From the NCBI RefSeq assembly GCF_000022565.1, contig NC_012483.1, forward strand, positions 1,736,001 through 1,800,000: 64,000 nucleotides of DNA, in the 5' to 3' direction. Of the stretch, positions 35,101 through 43,219 are shown piece by piece (within the stretch, counting starts at the first letter, position 1; every line of letters starts with the position of its first letter). The DNA is from Acidobacterium capsulatum ATCC 51196. GTDB lineage: Bacteria; Acidobacteriota; Terriglobia; Terriglobales; Acidobacteriaceae. The position numbers were made by a program, and so were the translations under genes. Under the pieces are notes generated by a model that worked only from the letters and a program-made list of their open reading frames with translations, had not been told where the DNA came from and made no database searches.

Positions 35101-35694
35101 TGCGGCGCCCGTCGAGCTTCGATTACTACCTGGGAGTGAGGAGGCACCCCCGCCCGCAGCCTGCGCTCCATTGCCAAAGGCACCGGGTGCGAGCTGCGCC
35201 AGTTGAAACGGATCGCGCCCAAACGAAGGCATGTGCTGAATCTCGCGGCTGCTGATGGTGCCGCCAATGCTGGCAGTGGAGGTCTCCAGCAGCGGCGTCT
35301 GATTGCCATTCACCGTCACTGTCTGCGCCGCGGAGCCGGCCTGCATCTGCACATTTTTCGTGTTGGGCTGTTCAGGAACAATGCCCACATCTGGAAGCAC
35401 TTTGGTGCGAAATCCCTTGCTGCTGACGGTCAATGCAAAATGGCTGGGCGGCAGTTGGTTAAAAACGTACACACCGCTGCGATTGGTTTTGGCCGTGAGT
35501 GTGTGGTTGGTAGAGAGGTCGCGCAATGTCACGTTCGCACCCGGAATCACAGCTCCGGTCGAATCTGTTACTGTGCCCGACAAAGAACCGCGAAACTGAC
35601 CAATGGCTCCAGGAACAGCGACGGCAATTAAAACGGTGAGGAGAATGCAACGAAGTGCAATCCCCAGAGATGGACGGGGGAAAGATGAACTCAT
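32170..35694 (-). CDS. Oar-type TonB-dependent receptor with carboxypeptidase-regulatory domain (second copy)
   Basis: A 1174-residue receptor with the same plan as the first. A signal peptide is followed by a CarboxypepD_reg-like domain (about 35-115: FRGSLSGTVTDSTGAVIPGANV, SGVYVFNQLPPSHFALTVS). A plug with TSTASIGGTISSREIQHMPSF and a large barrel follow, ending MQARFSF with the expected terminal Phe. The two copies are clearly different in sequence, so this is not a recent duplication. It is flanked by a phosphopantetheinyl transferase and a glucoamylase-like gene, which hints at carbohydrate uptake. GGAGC lies about 8 bases before the ATG at 35694. Confidence 0.9.
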   Translation of the reverse strand: MSSSFPRPSLGIALRCILLTVLIAVAVPGAIGQFRGSLSGTVTDSTGAVIPGANVTLRDLSTNHTLTAKTNRSGVYVFNQLPPSHFALTVSSKGFRTKVLPDVGIVPEQPNTKNVQMQAGSAAQTVTVNGNQTPLLETSTASIGGTISSREIQHMPSFGRDPFQLAQLAPGAFGNGAQAAGGGASSLPGSNRSSTGAAGGIFTTENAPQVVANGNQNENNGISIDGISTVSAVWGGASVITPSEDSIQDVKIVTNSYDAENGRFSGAQIQVISKSGSNRVHGSAFLLAYRPGLNAYQAWNGPGSLAAGTPASRGLTKDTQRYNQWGGSIGGPFWKNHLFGFFNYETLRNNTVTTSLGWYDTPQFDGLAPSGSIASKFLTVAGAGVSNLGQVAVTCDQAGLVEGQNCRTVNGGLNIGTPLTNGLGHQDTSYTSASNPGVGNGLGSTPDIAEYTTANPTTINDAQYNGRFDADIGAKDRATFTIYWVPETTTNYNGTVRPYNFWHHDSINDAFSGIWDHTFSPTLLNEARANAAGWRWNEIQSNPQAPFGLPQDNISQIGNLNNSSPGTTFNYFGAGGPSVFDQWTYSYDDVLTKVAGNHNLKFGGGLTRLYYLSEVPYSARPNYTFYNVWDFLNDAPEAESGTFNPITGTPTINRQDDREDLWDAFVQDDWKVSPTLTLNLGLRWSYFGPLSSKENNLSIVEFGSGPAMLTNMHMRLGGNLYNAQKQNWGPQFGFAWSPARENGHMVFRGGFGLNYNQEEIAIAASGVNNVPLVVNSSFNSTSPTQINPDIVYGVPGDVHSLLGYPANPNAIVSFNSAHLPSSGTVVLAAFPASIPTQYTYHYSLDTQMQFGKEWVATLGYQGSTSRHTITQENLNAYADALHIPFNPAVDVINYFSNEGNANYNAMLATLKHQFSRGFMAEAQYTWSKSMDDGSQPYYEDPYPYDPRLAWGRSDYNVENAFRLYGLWQPNYFHNQNGLLAKTLGGWTLSGILNLDTGFPWTPTFNGVQNGQLYYSGSGYGTLRPAAYLGGNGHDMSNTALEAGHPNVNYPQGSLAYFAIPSYTPVTAPFPAQFAAPPPPGVARNSFTGPNYRDLDATITKAFGLPDNRILGNHAALEFRVDAFNVFNTVNLNPGSIDTSIANQSGSTFVSNPTFGQARSALGSRIVDMQARFSF

Positions 35695-36045
35695 CTCGGG
35701 CGCTCCAGTAAAGGAAGAACGTGCCAGTTGCTGATTCAGACCCTGTCTTGCAACTTGCTGGAGCTGGTCCCATAAACCCTCTTCGGGCAGAAATCCGCGG
35801 ATGAAATCCGTCAGGGATACAGGGTGGGGCTTCGCGACGATAATTTGTTTTCGTTTACGACACCAACTCTAGTTGTACTGAGAAGAGATTCGCATCGAAG
35901 AGGTTGGCCTGCGCCGCAATGAAATGAAAACCCGTTCTCGACCGGGCATAGCAGTGTCCCGCCCTTGCAGCGCACAAATTGCCTTTGTAACTGTCAGATA
36001 GCACTACTTGTTGCCGCGCATGAATATTTTTCGCGACACAGGTAA
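35695..36045. other. Gene-free stretch upstream of the second TonB receptor
   Basis: About 350 bases without a credible ORF or RNA gene. It contains an imperfect palindrome CAACTCTAGTTG near 35864-35875, of the kind bound by dimeric regulators, and an A+T-rich stretch near 35840-35860 that may include the receptor promoter on the minus strand. No terminator was recognised after the glucoamylase-like gene here, since that gene is read in the same direction and ends at 36046. Confidence 0.4.
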
Positions 36046-37404
36046 TTACGGATAATTCCCCTTAGGAGAATAGGAGGCAAACCCGGCAGCCGCCATTCCG
36101 CGCCGTGCTTCAGGATTTTTCATGAAGGTCTCCCACACAAATCCGCTGCGCGCATTCTCAGCCATGAGCATAATGATGCCCACATCAATTCCAATCACGT
36201 CTGTGTCATACCAGCCGGTCAATGGATTGAAGGCATCCACAAACCCGTAACGGCACCATGCTTTGGGGTAATGATCGTGAATATTGCGCAGCACCCGCAT
36301 CGTTTGCGCCGGCAGAAACGGCAGTGACCCGCCGGCAGCGCAAGGCACGACGGTTCCATCAATCGGCCCCATCGCGGGCGGACCACCCCAGATCACATAC
36401 CCATGCTGCGAGTCAGAAGCAGTGATCCCCCAAAGTGAGTCACTGTAATCAGAGAATTCTTTTCTCAACTGCAAGCAAAAAATACGATGAGCATCGGTCG
36501 CAATCACCGAGTTCAGATAGTAATCAGCAAATTTGTCGTGCTTATTCCTGAAGTCAAACCACGCCTGTGAATATTGGTGAACGAACAGAGGCGCATACGA
36601 GCCGATGTAGCGAAGTCCATCGTACTCGAAATAGTTACGTTTCCAGGCCAGCCACGTATCCGGCGGCAAAGGATGCGTATAGGACCCCATGCCGAGCAGA
36701 TAAATCATCATCAACTCGCTGTACTGTCCCCATCGCGACGGAATGAAGCCCAACTCCGGCGTCCACCCCATCGACAGCAATTCGGTATCTTCTGAAAGCC
36801 ACGTCCAATCCACACGGTCAAAAATCGCATGCGCCAGCTCGCGAATATCCCTGTCTTTGTAGAAGTGGGCACGGCACATCAAAACACCGCAAAGCAGAAT
36901 CGCGGTATCCACTGACGAAAGCTCAGAGTCCCACACGCGTTCGCCCGTGTTGATATCCGCGAAATGAAAGAAAAAGCCGCGATGCGTGGGCATCTTGTGC
37001 CACAGAAACGCAAGCGACTGCACCACGCGCAGCCGCGCTTGCTCATAAGGAATGAAGCCCCGCTTCTCCGCGATACAAATGGCCGTCAGCCCAAACCCGC
37101 TCGACGCAATGCTGGCCACCGTGCTCGTGTCATTGCCGGTCACCTTGCATCGATCCTTGATCAGGCCGGTCTTTGCGTTCGCCTGTTCCCAGAAGAAGCG
37201 AAAGCTGGCCACCTCAAGATCGTTGAGAAACTTGTCATCCTCATCGGTCAACTGTGAGGGCGGGGGCAGTTTCGCTGGCTGCGGGCCGCTGTCCTGGTCT
37301 GCCCCCTCATCCCCGCTATGTCTTGAAAACCCTGGCGCAGACTGCGTCATCGGTAAAGCAAGCGAAGCATACGCCAGCTTGCGCAGCAGCTCTCTTCGAG
37401 TCAT
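36046..37404 (-). CDS. Glucoamylase-like (PF10091-type) exported protein with Tat-like signal
   Basis: About 452 residues. The N-terminus MTRRELLRKLAYASLALPM has a twin-Arg motif before a hydrophobic segment, suggesting Tat export. The body carries the glycoamylase-like domain: FLNDLEVASFRFFWEQAN, STVASIASSGFGLTAI, GFFFHFADINTGERVWDSELSSVDTA and AWFDFRNKHDKFADYYLNS. Family members include BglX-associated beta-glucan-acting (alpha/alpha)6 enzymes. The substrate is probably a surface or plant glucan, not proven. The start is uncertain: ATG 37446 and ATG 37491 are upstream in frame. Probably associated functionally with the neighbouring TonB receptor. Confidence 0.8.
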   Translation of the reverse strand: MTRRELLRKLAYASLALPMTQSAPGFSRHSGDEGADQDSGPQPAKLPPPSQLTDEDDKFLNDLEVASFRFFWEQANAKTGLIKDRCKVTGNDTSTVASIASSGFGLTAICIAEKRGFIPYEQARLRVVQSLAFLWHKMPTHRGFFFHFADINTGERVWDSELSSVDTAILLCGVLMCRAHFYKDRDIRELAHAIFDRVDWTWLSEDTELLSMGWTPELGFIPSRWGQYSELMMIYLLGMGSYTHPLPPDTWLAWKRNYFEYDGLRYIGSYAPLFVHQYSQAWFDFRNKHDKFADYYLNSVIATDAHRIFCLQLRKEFSDYSDSLWGITASDSQHGYVIWGGPPAMGPIDGTVVPCAAGGSLPFLPAQTMRVLRNIHDHYPKAWCRYGFVDAFNPLTGWYDTDVIGIDVGIIMLMAENARSGFVWETFMKNPEARRGMAAAGFASYSPKGNYP

Positions 37405-37617
37405 CGCGGACTCAATGTCTCTCTGGCGCGGATCGTTTCGCATCCCACCTGCCCAACAGAATCCAAGGTGCTTTTCCTGCGGCCGGTCCATGATTCAGCA
37501 TCTGCATGCCGGCCCTAGGGTCATTGGATGCACACAGATAGCCTCACGATATTCGCAAACACAAGCCGCCCGAATCCGCCCAGAGAGCGTCATATAAGTT
37601 GCGGAGATTTTGAACCA

Positions 37618-38625
37618 ATGCGGCGAAAGAGAGGCATCCTCCTTGCGGTGGTCCTGGCAGCGGCAGCACTCCTGGCTGTCGCGCTTACCATGCTGGCCAC
37701 CCACTGGCAGCCCAGACTCATCACCATTCAGGGCACCGTGATTCGCAGCAACGTAGACCCGCGCAAGCAGGTCGCCATTGATCGCGCCAATGTCACCGTA
37801 TCAAACGGCACTACGCTTGCCAGCGCGGAGTCTGACAAATCCGGCTTTTTCAAGCTGACATTTCGCGCAGGCATCCGCCTGCCTAAAAACGCCGCGCTTA
37901 TTGTCCGCAAGAGCGGATACGCGCCCTACATCACGAACCTTCCGCTGACGCCCCGCTCCAACCTCAGAAAGCTCTATGTGATTCCACTCAAGGAGCAGGA
38001 TGCGCACTCAAGCAATGCCGAAAAGCGCAATCAGACAGTTGTTTCCAATGTGATCATCCGGTACACGGTGAACGCACAGGCCATGACGAATATCGGGACG
38101 GCTGTGAAAACCTTTGAGGTTATCAATCAGGGCAACGTCCCCTGCCACAATCAGGCTCCCTGTTCTCCTAATGGATTCTGGAAGGCGGCCAAGGGAACCA
38201 TCACCTTGAAAGCCGGCTCCAACAATGAATTTCGCAACGTGCGCGTGCTCTGCATCGCCGGGCCTTGCCCTTTCACCCGCGTGCATCTTCATCAATCGGG
38301 CAACGCCACAAAAACCATCTTGGTCTCCGCAGTGGACTGGTCGGATACCACGACATTCCTCGTGGAAGCAGAGGTTTACCGCAACTCCATCTCTTCCCAG
38401 CTACGAGAGTCTTATCCGGTCATCTTCGGTAGAGATATGCATTTCACGCTGCCCCCCACCGCAGAAGGCCCCAGCATTCTCGCCGAGATTGGCAACCGCT
38501 CCATAGTTTTCCCTCTCTCGAGCGGCCTCTACATGAGCTGGGCAACCTGCAACTCTCAGCAGAGCAAACAGAGTGAAAACTCCACCGTCTTCCAATGCGA
38601 ATTAAAACCGGATTATCGCTTTTAA
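37618..38625 (+). CDS. Membrane-anchored protein with carboxypeptidase-regulatory-like domain
   Basis: About 335 residues. There is an N-terminal anchor (KRGILLAVVLAAAALLAVALTML), then an extracytoplasmic region with a CarboxypepD_reg-like beta-sandwich (about residues 35-120: AIDRANVTVSNGTTLASAESD, SGFFKLTF, LIVRKSGYAPYITNLPL). A C-terminal domain of about 200 residues with four clustered Cys (CHNQAPCSPN, CIAGPCPFT) follows. I do not recognise that last domain. The Cys could form disulfides in the periplasm. ATG 37618 has GGAG about 13 bases upstream. It is divergent from the glucoamylase-like gene and convergent with glmS. Confidence 0.65.
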   Translation: MRRKRGILLAVVLAAAALLAVALTMLATHWQPRLITIQGTVIRSNVDPRKQVAIDRANVTVSNGTTLASAESDKSGFFKLTFRAGIRLPKNAALIVRKSGYAPYITNLPLTPRSNLRKLYVIPLKEQDAHSSNAEKRNQTVVSNVIIRYTVNAQAMTNIGTAVKTFEVINQGNVPCHNQAPCSPNGFWKAAKGTITLKAGSNNEFRNVRVLCIAGPCPFTRVHLHQSGNATKTILVSAVDWSDTTTFLVEAEVYRNSISSQLRESYPVIFGRDMHFTLPPTAEGPSILAEIGNRSIVFPLSSGLYMSWATCNSQQSKQSENSTVFQCELKPDYRF

Positions 38626-38638
38626 GCTCTACGCCCGG

Positions 38639-40522
38639 CTACTCCACTGTCACGGATTTTGCCAGATTTCGTGGCTGGTCCACGTCGCAGCCGCGCCGCA
38701 CCGCGATGTGATAGGCGAGCAACTGCAGCGGCAACACATCCAGCACCGGCAGCAGCAGCTCCGGCGCTGCGGGGACATAGATCACCTCATCGGCCACCTG
38801 TGCAATGTCCTCATCGCCATGCACCGCGACTGCAATCACTTTGCCAGATCGCGCCGTCACTTCCTGAATATTTGAGAGCGTCTTCTCATAGCGCAGGCAC
38901 GAGCCCGCATCCTTCGGATCTTTCGTGGCGACCACCACTACGGGCAGTTTCTCGTCAATCAGTGCATTCGGGCCGTGCTTCATCTCCCCGGCGGGATAAC
39001 CCTCGGCGTGAATATAGGAAATTTCCTTGAGCTTGAGCGCGCCTTCGAGCGCCATCGGATAGTGAATGCCACGCCCAAGAAACAGAAAGTCCGTAACGCT
39101 GGAGTAGACTCGCGCCAGCCGCTCACACTCCGCATCACAGCTGCGCAGCACGTCCCGCACCTTGCCCGGCAGAGCGATCAACTCCTCCAGAAGATGCCGG
39201 CTCTCATCCTCGGTCACAGAGCCTCGCACCTGCGCCAGATGCAGCGCAAACAGAAACACCGCCACAAGCTGCGCGGTGAAGGCCTTCGTTGAGGCCACGC
39301 CAATCTCAGGCCCCGCATGCGTGTAGATCGTGCCTTGAGCTTCCCGCGCCAATGCCGCGCCCACCACATTGCAGATGGCCACCGTCTTTGAGCCTTTGGC
39401 CATCATTTCGCGCTGCGCGGCCAGCGTATCGGCCGTCTCACCGGACTGCGAAATCAGCAGCCCCAGTGCATGCGGATCGGCAATCGGATCGCGGTACCGG
39501 TATTCGCTCGCATAATCCACCTCCACTGGAACGCGGGCCAGCCGCTCGATCATGAATTTGCCGGCAATGGCCGCATGCCAGCTCGTACCGCAGGCCGCGA
39601 TGTTGATCTTGGTCGCCGAGCGAAACTCTTCTTCCGTGATCTGCATTTCGCTCAGAAACACCTTGGCGCTATCCAGCGAAATGCGGCTCAACGTAGTCTC
39701 GCGAATCGAGCGGCCCTGCTCAAAAATCTCCTTGAGCATGAAGTGCTTGTAGCCGCCCTTTTCCGCCTGAATCGGGTCCCACTGAATCCGCTGCACTTTG
39801 CGCTCGACCGGCTTGCCCGCAAAATCCATCAGGCGCACGCCCTCCGGCTTCAGCACAGCCATGTCACCGTCTTCCAGAAAATACAGATCGCGGGTGTGAT
39901 GCAGAATGCCCGGCACATCCGAAGCCATAAAGTTCTCACCGTCGCCCAGACCCACAATCGCGGGCGGCCCATTGCGCGCGGCCACAATCGTATCCGGCTC
40001 ATCGGCACTGATCACGCCGATAGCAAAAGCTCCCGCCAGCCGGCGAATCGCCCGGCGCACCGCTTCGTCCAATGCCAGCGCATTTCCGGCATCCTTCGCC
40101 TCGTGCAGCTCCTGTTCAATCAGGTGCGCAATGATTTCTGTATCTGTCTCGGTAACAAACTTGTGACCCTTGGCCGTCAACTCATGCTTGAGTGCCAGGT
40201 AGTTCTCCACGATGCCGTTGTGCACGACCACAATGCGGCCCGTGCAGTCACGGTGCGGATGCGCATTTTCCTCGGTGGGGCGGCCATGCGTAGCCCAGCG
40301 CGTGTGGCCAATGCCATAGGTGCCTTCGAGCGGACGCTCGCGAATCACCTCTTCCAGCCGGCGCAGCTTGCCGGGGGCGCGGCGCAGCTCCAGTCCGTCA
40401 CTAAGGCCGCCAATGGCGATGCCCGCCGAATCGTAGCCGCGATACTCCAGGCGGCGCAGCCCCTCAATGATGACCGGAACGACGTCTTTCCGCTTACCAA
40501 CGTATCCAACAATGCCGCACAT
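38639..40522 (-). CDS. glmS: Glutamine-fructose-6-phosphate aminotransferase
   Basis: A 627-residue enzyme making glucosamine-6-phosphate, the first step to UDP-GlcNAc for peptidoglycan and surface sugars. Cys2 of MCGIVGYVG is the glutaminase nucleophile after removal of Met. The N-terminal class II glutaminase (residues 2-225) is followed by two SIS isomerase domains ([10 protein letters not shown] and [21 protein letters not shown]). The C-terminal [13 protein letters not shown] matches the family end. No glmS ribozyme is recognisable upstream, as expected outside Firmicutes. UDP-GlcNAc made from its product would be the substrate of the 28.9-31.2 kb sugar pair. Confidence 0.96.
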   Translation of the reverse strand: MCGIVGYVGKRKDVVPVIIEGLRRLEYRGYDSAGIAIGGLSDGLELRRAPGKLRRLEEVIRERPLEGTYGIGHTRWATHGRPTEENAHPHRDCTGRIVVVHNGIVENYLALKHELTAKGHKFVTETDTEIIAHLIEQELHEAKDAGNALALDEAVRRAIRRLAGAFAIGVISADEPDTIVAARNGPPAIVGLGDGENFMASDVPGILHHTRDLYFLEDGDMAVLKPEGVRLMDFAGKPVERKVQRIQWDPIQAEKGGYKHFMLKEIFEQGRSIRETTLSRISLDSAKVFLSEMQITEEEFRSATKINIAACGTSWHAAIAGKFMIERLARVPVEVDYASEYRYRDPIADPHALGLLISQSGETADTLAAQREMMAKGSKTVAICNVVGAALAREAQGTIYTHAGPEIGVASTKAFTAQLVAVFLFALHLAQVRGSVTEDESRHLLEELIALPGKVRDVLRSCDAECERLARVYSSVTDFLFLGRGIHYPMALEGALKLKEISYIHAEGYPAGEMKHGPNALIDEKLPVVVVATKDPKDAGSCLRYEKTLSNIQEVTARSGKVIAVAVHGDEDIAQVADEVIYVPAAPELLLPVLDVLPLQLLAYHIAVRRGCDVDQPRNLAKSVTVE

Positions 40523-40616
40523 AATTCAGGGAGCCTTTCCTGCATGGGCAGGCACGCTCGCTGCGGATGGCTACGCTGCAAGGCATACGCCGGACCGCAC
40601 CGCGCCCGTCCCGCGT

Positions 40617-40868
40617 CTACTTCGAGTCTTCCAGATGAAAACGGAACTCTTCAATCACCGGATTGGTGAGCACTTCGCGTGCGATCCGCTCTACTTCTTT
40701 CTGGGCCGTCTCGGCGTCCAGAGAGTCATCGAGGGTCAGCACAAAATACTTGCCCTGCCGTACGGCTTCCACACCGCGATACTGCATCTTCTTGAGTGCG
40801 TTGTGGATCGCCTGGCCCTGAGGGTCAAGCACAGTAGATTTTAACGTGACATGGACATGCGCCTTCAT
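40617..40868 (-). CDS. purS: Phosphoribosylformylglycinamidine synthase subunit PurS
   Basis: An 83-residue PurS homologue (KAHVHVTLKSTVLDPQGQAI, RGVEAVRQGKYFVLTLD). PurS bridges PurL and PurQ in the multi-subunit FGAM synthase of purine synthesis. It is alone here, without purQ or purL in the window; those genes may be further away, since the partner subunits are needed for activity. It begins divergently from ppa, with 86 bases between the starts. Confidence 0.9.
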   Translation of the reverse strand: MKAHVHVTLKSTVLDPQGQAIHNALKKMQYRGVEAVRQGKYFVLTLDDSLDAETAQKEVERIAREVLTNPVIEEFRFHLEDSK

Positions 40869-40954
40869 CGTGCTTGATTATAAAAGGTTCTATACCCAAA
40901 CGCCCGAACAAGACGTATCGGGCTATAACCAAGACTCACCAAGCAAGGAAATTT

Positions 40955-41503
40955 ATGGCTAATTATTTGGAATTGCCTCCCGGGGAAAACGTGCCTGAAG
41001 TCGTCAATGCGGTCATTGAAATACCGCTTGAAGGCATCAACAAGTATGAATACGACAAAGAACTTCACGTCTTCCGCCTCGACCGCAACCTCTACTCACC
41101 GGTCCACTACCCAGGCGATTACGGCTTCATCCCCTCCACGTTGAGCGATGACGGCGACCCTCTGGACGTGCTGGTGCTGGTCGATGCACCCAGCTTCCCT
41201 GGCTGCCTGCAGCGTGTGCGCCCCATTGGCGTGCTCGAAATGCTTGACCAGGGCGTGCTCGACGAAAAAATTCTTGCGGTGGGCAAAAACAATCCCCGCT
41301 ACAGCGACGTCTGGAACTACTCGGAAATCTATCCGCACATGCTCAAGGAAATCACCCACTTCTTCTCGATCTACAAGGATCTGGAAGGCAAGCGTGTCGA
41401 AATTCAGGGCTGGCATGACGCAGCCTACGCGCGTGACCGTGTCGTCCGCTCGGTGCAGAATTTCAAGGATGCAAAGGCCGCCGCGGCGTCGGCCAAAAAG
41501 TAG
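40955..41503 (+). CDS. ppa: Inorganic pyrophosphatase (family I)
   Basis: A 182-residue cytoplasmic enzyme that hydrolyses pyrophosphate and pulls biosynthetic reactions forward. Family I features are visible: NAVIEIPLEGINKYEYDKE, PVHYPGDYGFIPSTLSDDGDPLDVLVLVD with the metal-binding Asp cluster, and DEKILAV. ATG 40955 is chosen: AAGGAAA lies 6-7 bases before it, and the longer frame adds residues not in the family. It ends with an Ala/Lys-rich tail and converges on the permease gene. Confidence 0.95.
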   Translation: MANYLELPPGENVPEVVNAVIEIPLEGINKYEYDKELHVFRLDRNLYSPVHYPGDYGFIPSTLSDDGDPLDVLVLVDAPSFPGCLQRVRPIGVLEMLDQGVLDEKILAVGKNNPRYSDVWNYSEIYPHMLKEITHFFSIYKDLEGKRVEIQGWHDAAYARDRVVRSVQNFKDAKAAAASAKK

Positions 41504-41506
41504 CCA

Positions 41507-42862
41507 TCAATCCTGGGCGGCGGGCAACACCCCGGGCTGCGCCGCCCACCTTCTCCCCCACCGGCTCATCAGATAGGCAACCGGCCCTCCACCAGCCAGC
41601 AGTGCGGCAAACAGCAGCGCCGGCATGCCGGCCATCTGCTCTCCACGCGATAAATATCCCGCAAACACAATCAGCCCTGCCGGAACCACCCCCAGCAGCA
41701 CCGCGAACGCCAGACTGCCCGCGCGGAACGGCCTCTCCAGATGCGGCTCGCGCAGCCGCAACGCCACCAGCGCGGCAAACTCCAGCATCAGGCTGCCGCC
41801 ATACAAAATAATGTCAATCGAGAGCAGCCGCTCAAAGCTCATCTGGGCCGCCCATGCCCATCCCACCGCGCAGACCAGCACGGCCATCCACGGAACATCC
41901 CTCCGGTTGCGCCGCGCCAGCACACGCGGCAGCATGCCATCTTCCGCCATCGCATAGGGCAGCCGCGTATACGAGAGCATCAGCACGTTAAACATGCCTA
42001 TCGCGCTCAGCGTCCCGCTGGCCACAATCGCCACTCCCAGCCAGCGCCCGGCCAGGTGCGTGGCCGCATCGGCCCACGCGCCTGTCTGAAAGTCCGTGCA
42101 ATTCACCCCCGCCATCCGCATCGCCGCCAGAGGAATCGCATACGTCGCCGTCACCAGCACAATGGCCCACACCATCGCGCGCGGATAGTTCCGCTGAGGG
42201 CGCTCCACCTCCTGCGCCACCGTGGAGGCATTGTCCCAGCCCATGTAATTCCACAGCGCTACCAGAATCGCCGTGCCCATCCCCGCGCCGCCGCAATGCT
42301 CGGCTACCGCCAGCGAAGCCCCATGCTCCATCCCGTGCATCACCGCATAGCCGCACAGCACGGCAAAAGGAGCCAGCAGCAACCCAAACATCCAGGTCGC
42401 GCCATCGCCCACCGGCCGTGCGCCCAGCAGGTTCCACAGCGCACAGATTCCAATGATCGCAACAATCCACAGCTCCGCGCGATGCCCGGCCGTCAGCGCC
42501 GGAGCCAGCTTACCGAGATACAGCACAAACAGCGCCGGATAAATCGCCATGTCAAAAATGCTCGCCGTCAGCGAAAGCCACGCCTCCTGAAAGCCCCAGA
42601 ACGGCCCAAGCCCGCGCCGCACCCACACATAAAACCCGCCATCGGCCGGAATCGCACTGGCCAGTTCGCCAATCATCAACGCCGTCGGCAGGCTCCACAC
42701 CAGCGGCAGCAAGATCAGAATCAGCAACCCGCCGGCAAAGCCCGCGCCGCCCAGAATGTCTTCAATCCCATAGGGGCCGCCCGACACCATGAAATAGGTG
42801 GCCATCACCAGCGGCAGCAATGTGAGTTTGCGCCCTCGAAACGGGCGCGAAGACAGGGCCAT
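41507..42862 (-). CDS. APC-family amino-acid permease
   Basis: About 451 residues with 12 hydrophobic segments. The N-terminal TM1 has PLVMATYFMVSGGPYGIEDILGGAG, and the first cytoplasmic loop contains GELASAIPADGGFYVWVRRGLG, the APC substrate and gating motif. The family comprises secondary transporters of amino acids and amines. The GGGAGG before the ATG is only 3 bases away, so an upstream GTG start at 42877 is possible. Substrate unknown. It is divergent from tRNA-Ser. Confidence 0.85.
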   Translation of the reverse strand: MALSSRPFRGRKLTLLPLVMATYFMVSGGPYGIEDILGGAGFAGGLLILILLPLVWSLPTALMIGELASAIPADGGFYVWVRRGLGPFWGFQEAWLSLTASIFDMAIYPALFVLYLGKLAPALTAGHRAELWIVAIIGICALWNLLGARPVGDGATWMFGLLLAPFAVLCGYAVMHGMEHGASLAVAEHCGGAGMGTAILVALWNYMGWDNASTVAQEVERPQRNYPRAMVWAIVLVTATYAIPLAAMRMAGVNCTDFQTGAWADAATHLAGRWLGVAIVASGTLSAIGMFNVLMLSYTRLPYAMAEDGMLPRVLARRNRRDVPWMAVLVCAVGWAWAAQMSFERLLSIDIILYGGSLMLEFAALVALRLREPHLERPFRAGSLAFAVLLGVVPAGLIVFAGYLSRGEQMAGMPALLFAALLAGGGPVAYLMSRWGRRWAAQPGVLPAAQD

Positions 42863-43008
42863 CGGCCTCCCTTTCACGGCAAATGCAATGAGTCGAAGAA
42901 TAAATCAAAACGCTCTCAAAGCACGCCCGAATCGCGGCTACAAGCAGATTTCCGTGAAAGGCTTTCCGCGAATCCCCGGCCATCCTATATACTCGTGATG
43001 GCAACCCC

Positions 43009-43101
43009 GGAGAGATGGCCGAGTGGCTGAAGGCGGCGGTTTGCTAAACCGTTATAGGGTCAAAAGCTCTATCGGGGGTTCGAATCCCCCTCTCTCCGCC
43101 A
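43009..43101 (+). tRNA. tRNA-Ser (GCT)
   Basis: A 93-base class II tRNA. The acceptor GGAGAGA pairs with TCTCTCC, followed by the encoded G and CCA. The anticodon loop TTGCTAA has anticodon GCT and is closed by GCGGT/ACCGT. A long variable arm (TATAGGGTCAAAAGCTCTATC) and the TTCGAAT T-loop complete it. Confidence 0.97.
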
Positions 43102-43180
43102 TACCTTCCCGCAATTCCTGAAAAAATCCAGTTCAATCGAAGCAAGCCACGGGCAAAGCTGCCTTTATGTGCGTTGAATG

Positions 43181-43214
43181 CGGCCTGGCGCGCCGTTGCA
43201 GCGCCGCCAGGCCG
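43181..43214. other. G+C-rich hairpin after the RND operon
   Basis: CGGCCTGGCG (43181-43190) pairs perfectly with CGCCAGGCCG (43205-43214). It lies just beyond the stop codon of the CzcA-like gene on the minus strand, but has no T-run, so it may be a 3'-end stabiliser or a Rho-related structure rather than an intrinsic terminator. Confidence 0.45.
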
Positions 43215-43219
43215 GCATC

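Noticed and set aside
40523-40616. Possible glmS ribozyme or riboswitch upstream of glmS
   Set aside because: Only 94 bases separate glmS from purS on the same strand, and no ribozyme core structure is recognisable.
39470-40669. 399-residue plus-strand ORF opposite glmS
   Set aside because: Antisense to glmS, no recognisable domain, high Arg/His content.
41514-41548. 9-bp stem (TGGGCGGCG/CGCCGCCCA) near the ppa/permease junction
   Set aside because: It lies inside the permease C-terminal coding region and has no T-run, so it is not called as a terminator.
41741-43030. 429-residue plus-strand ORF opposite the APC permease
   Set aside because: Strongly Arg/Gln/Pro/His-rich antisense reading that runs into the tRNA-Ser gene; not credible as protein.
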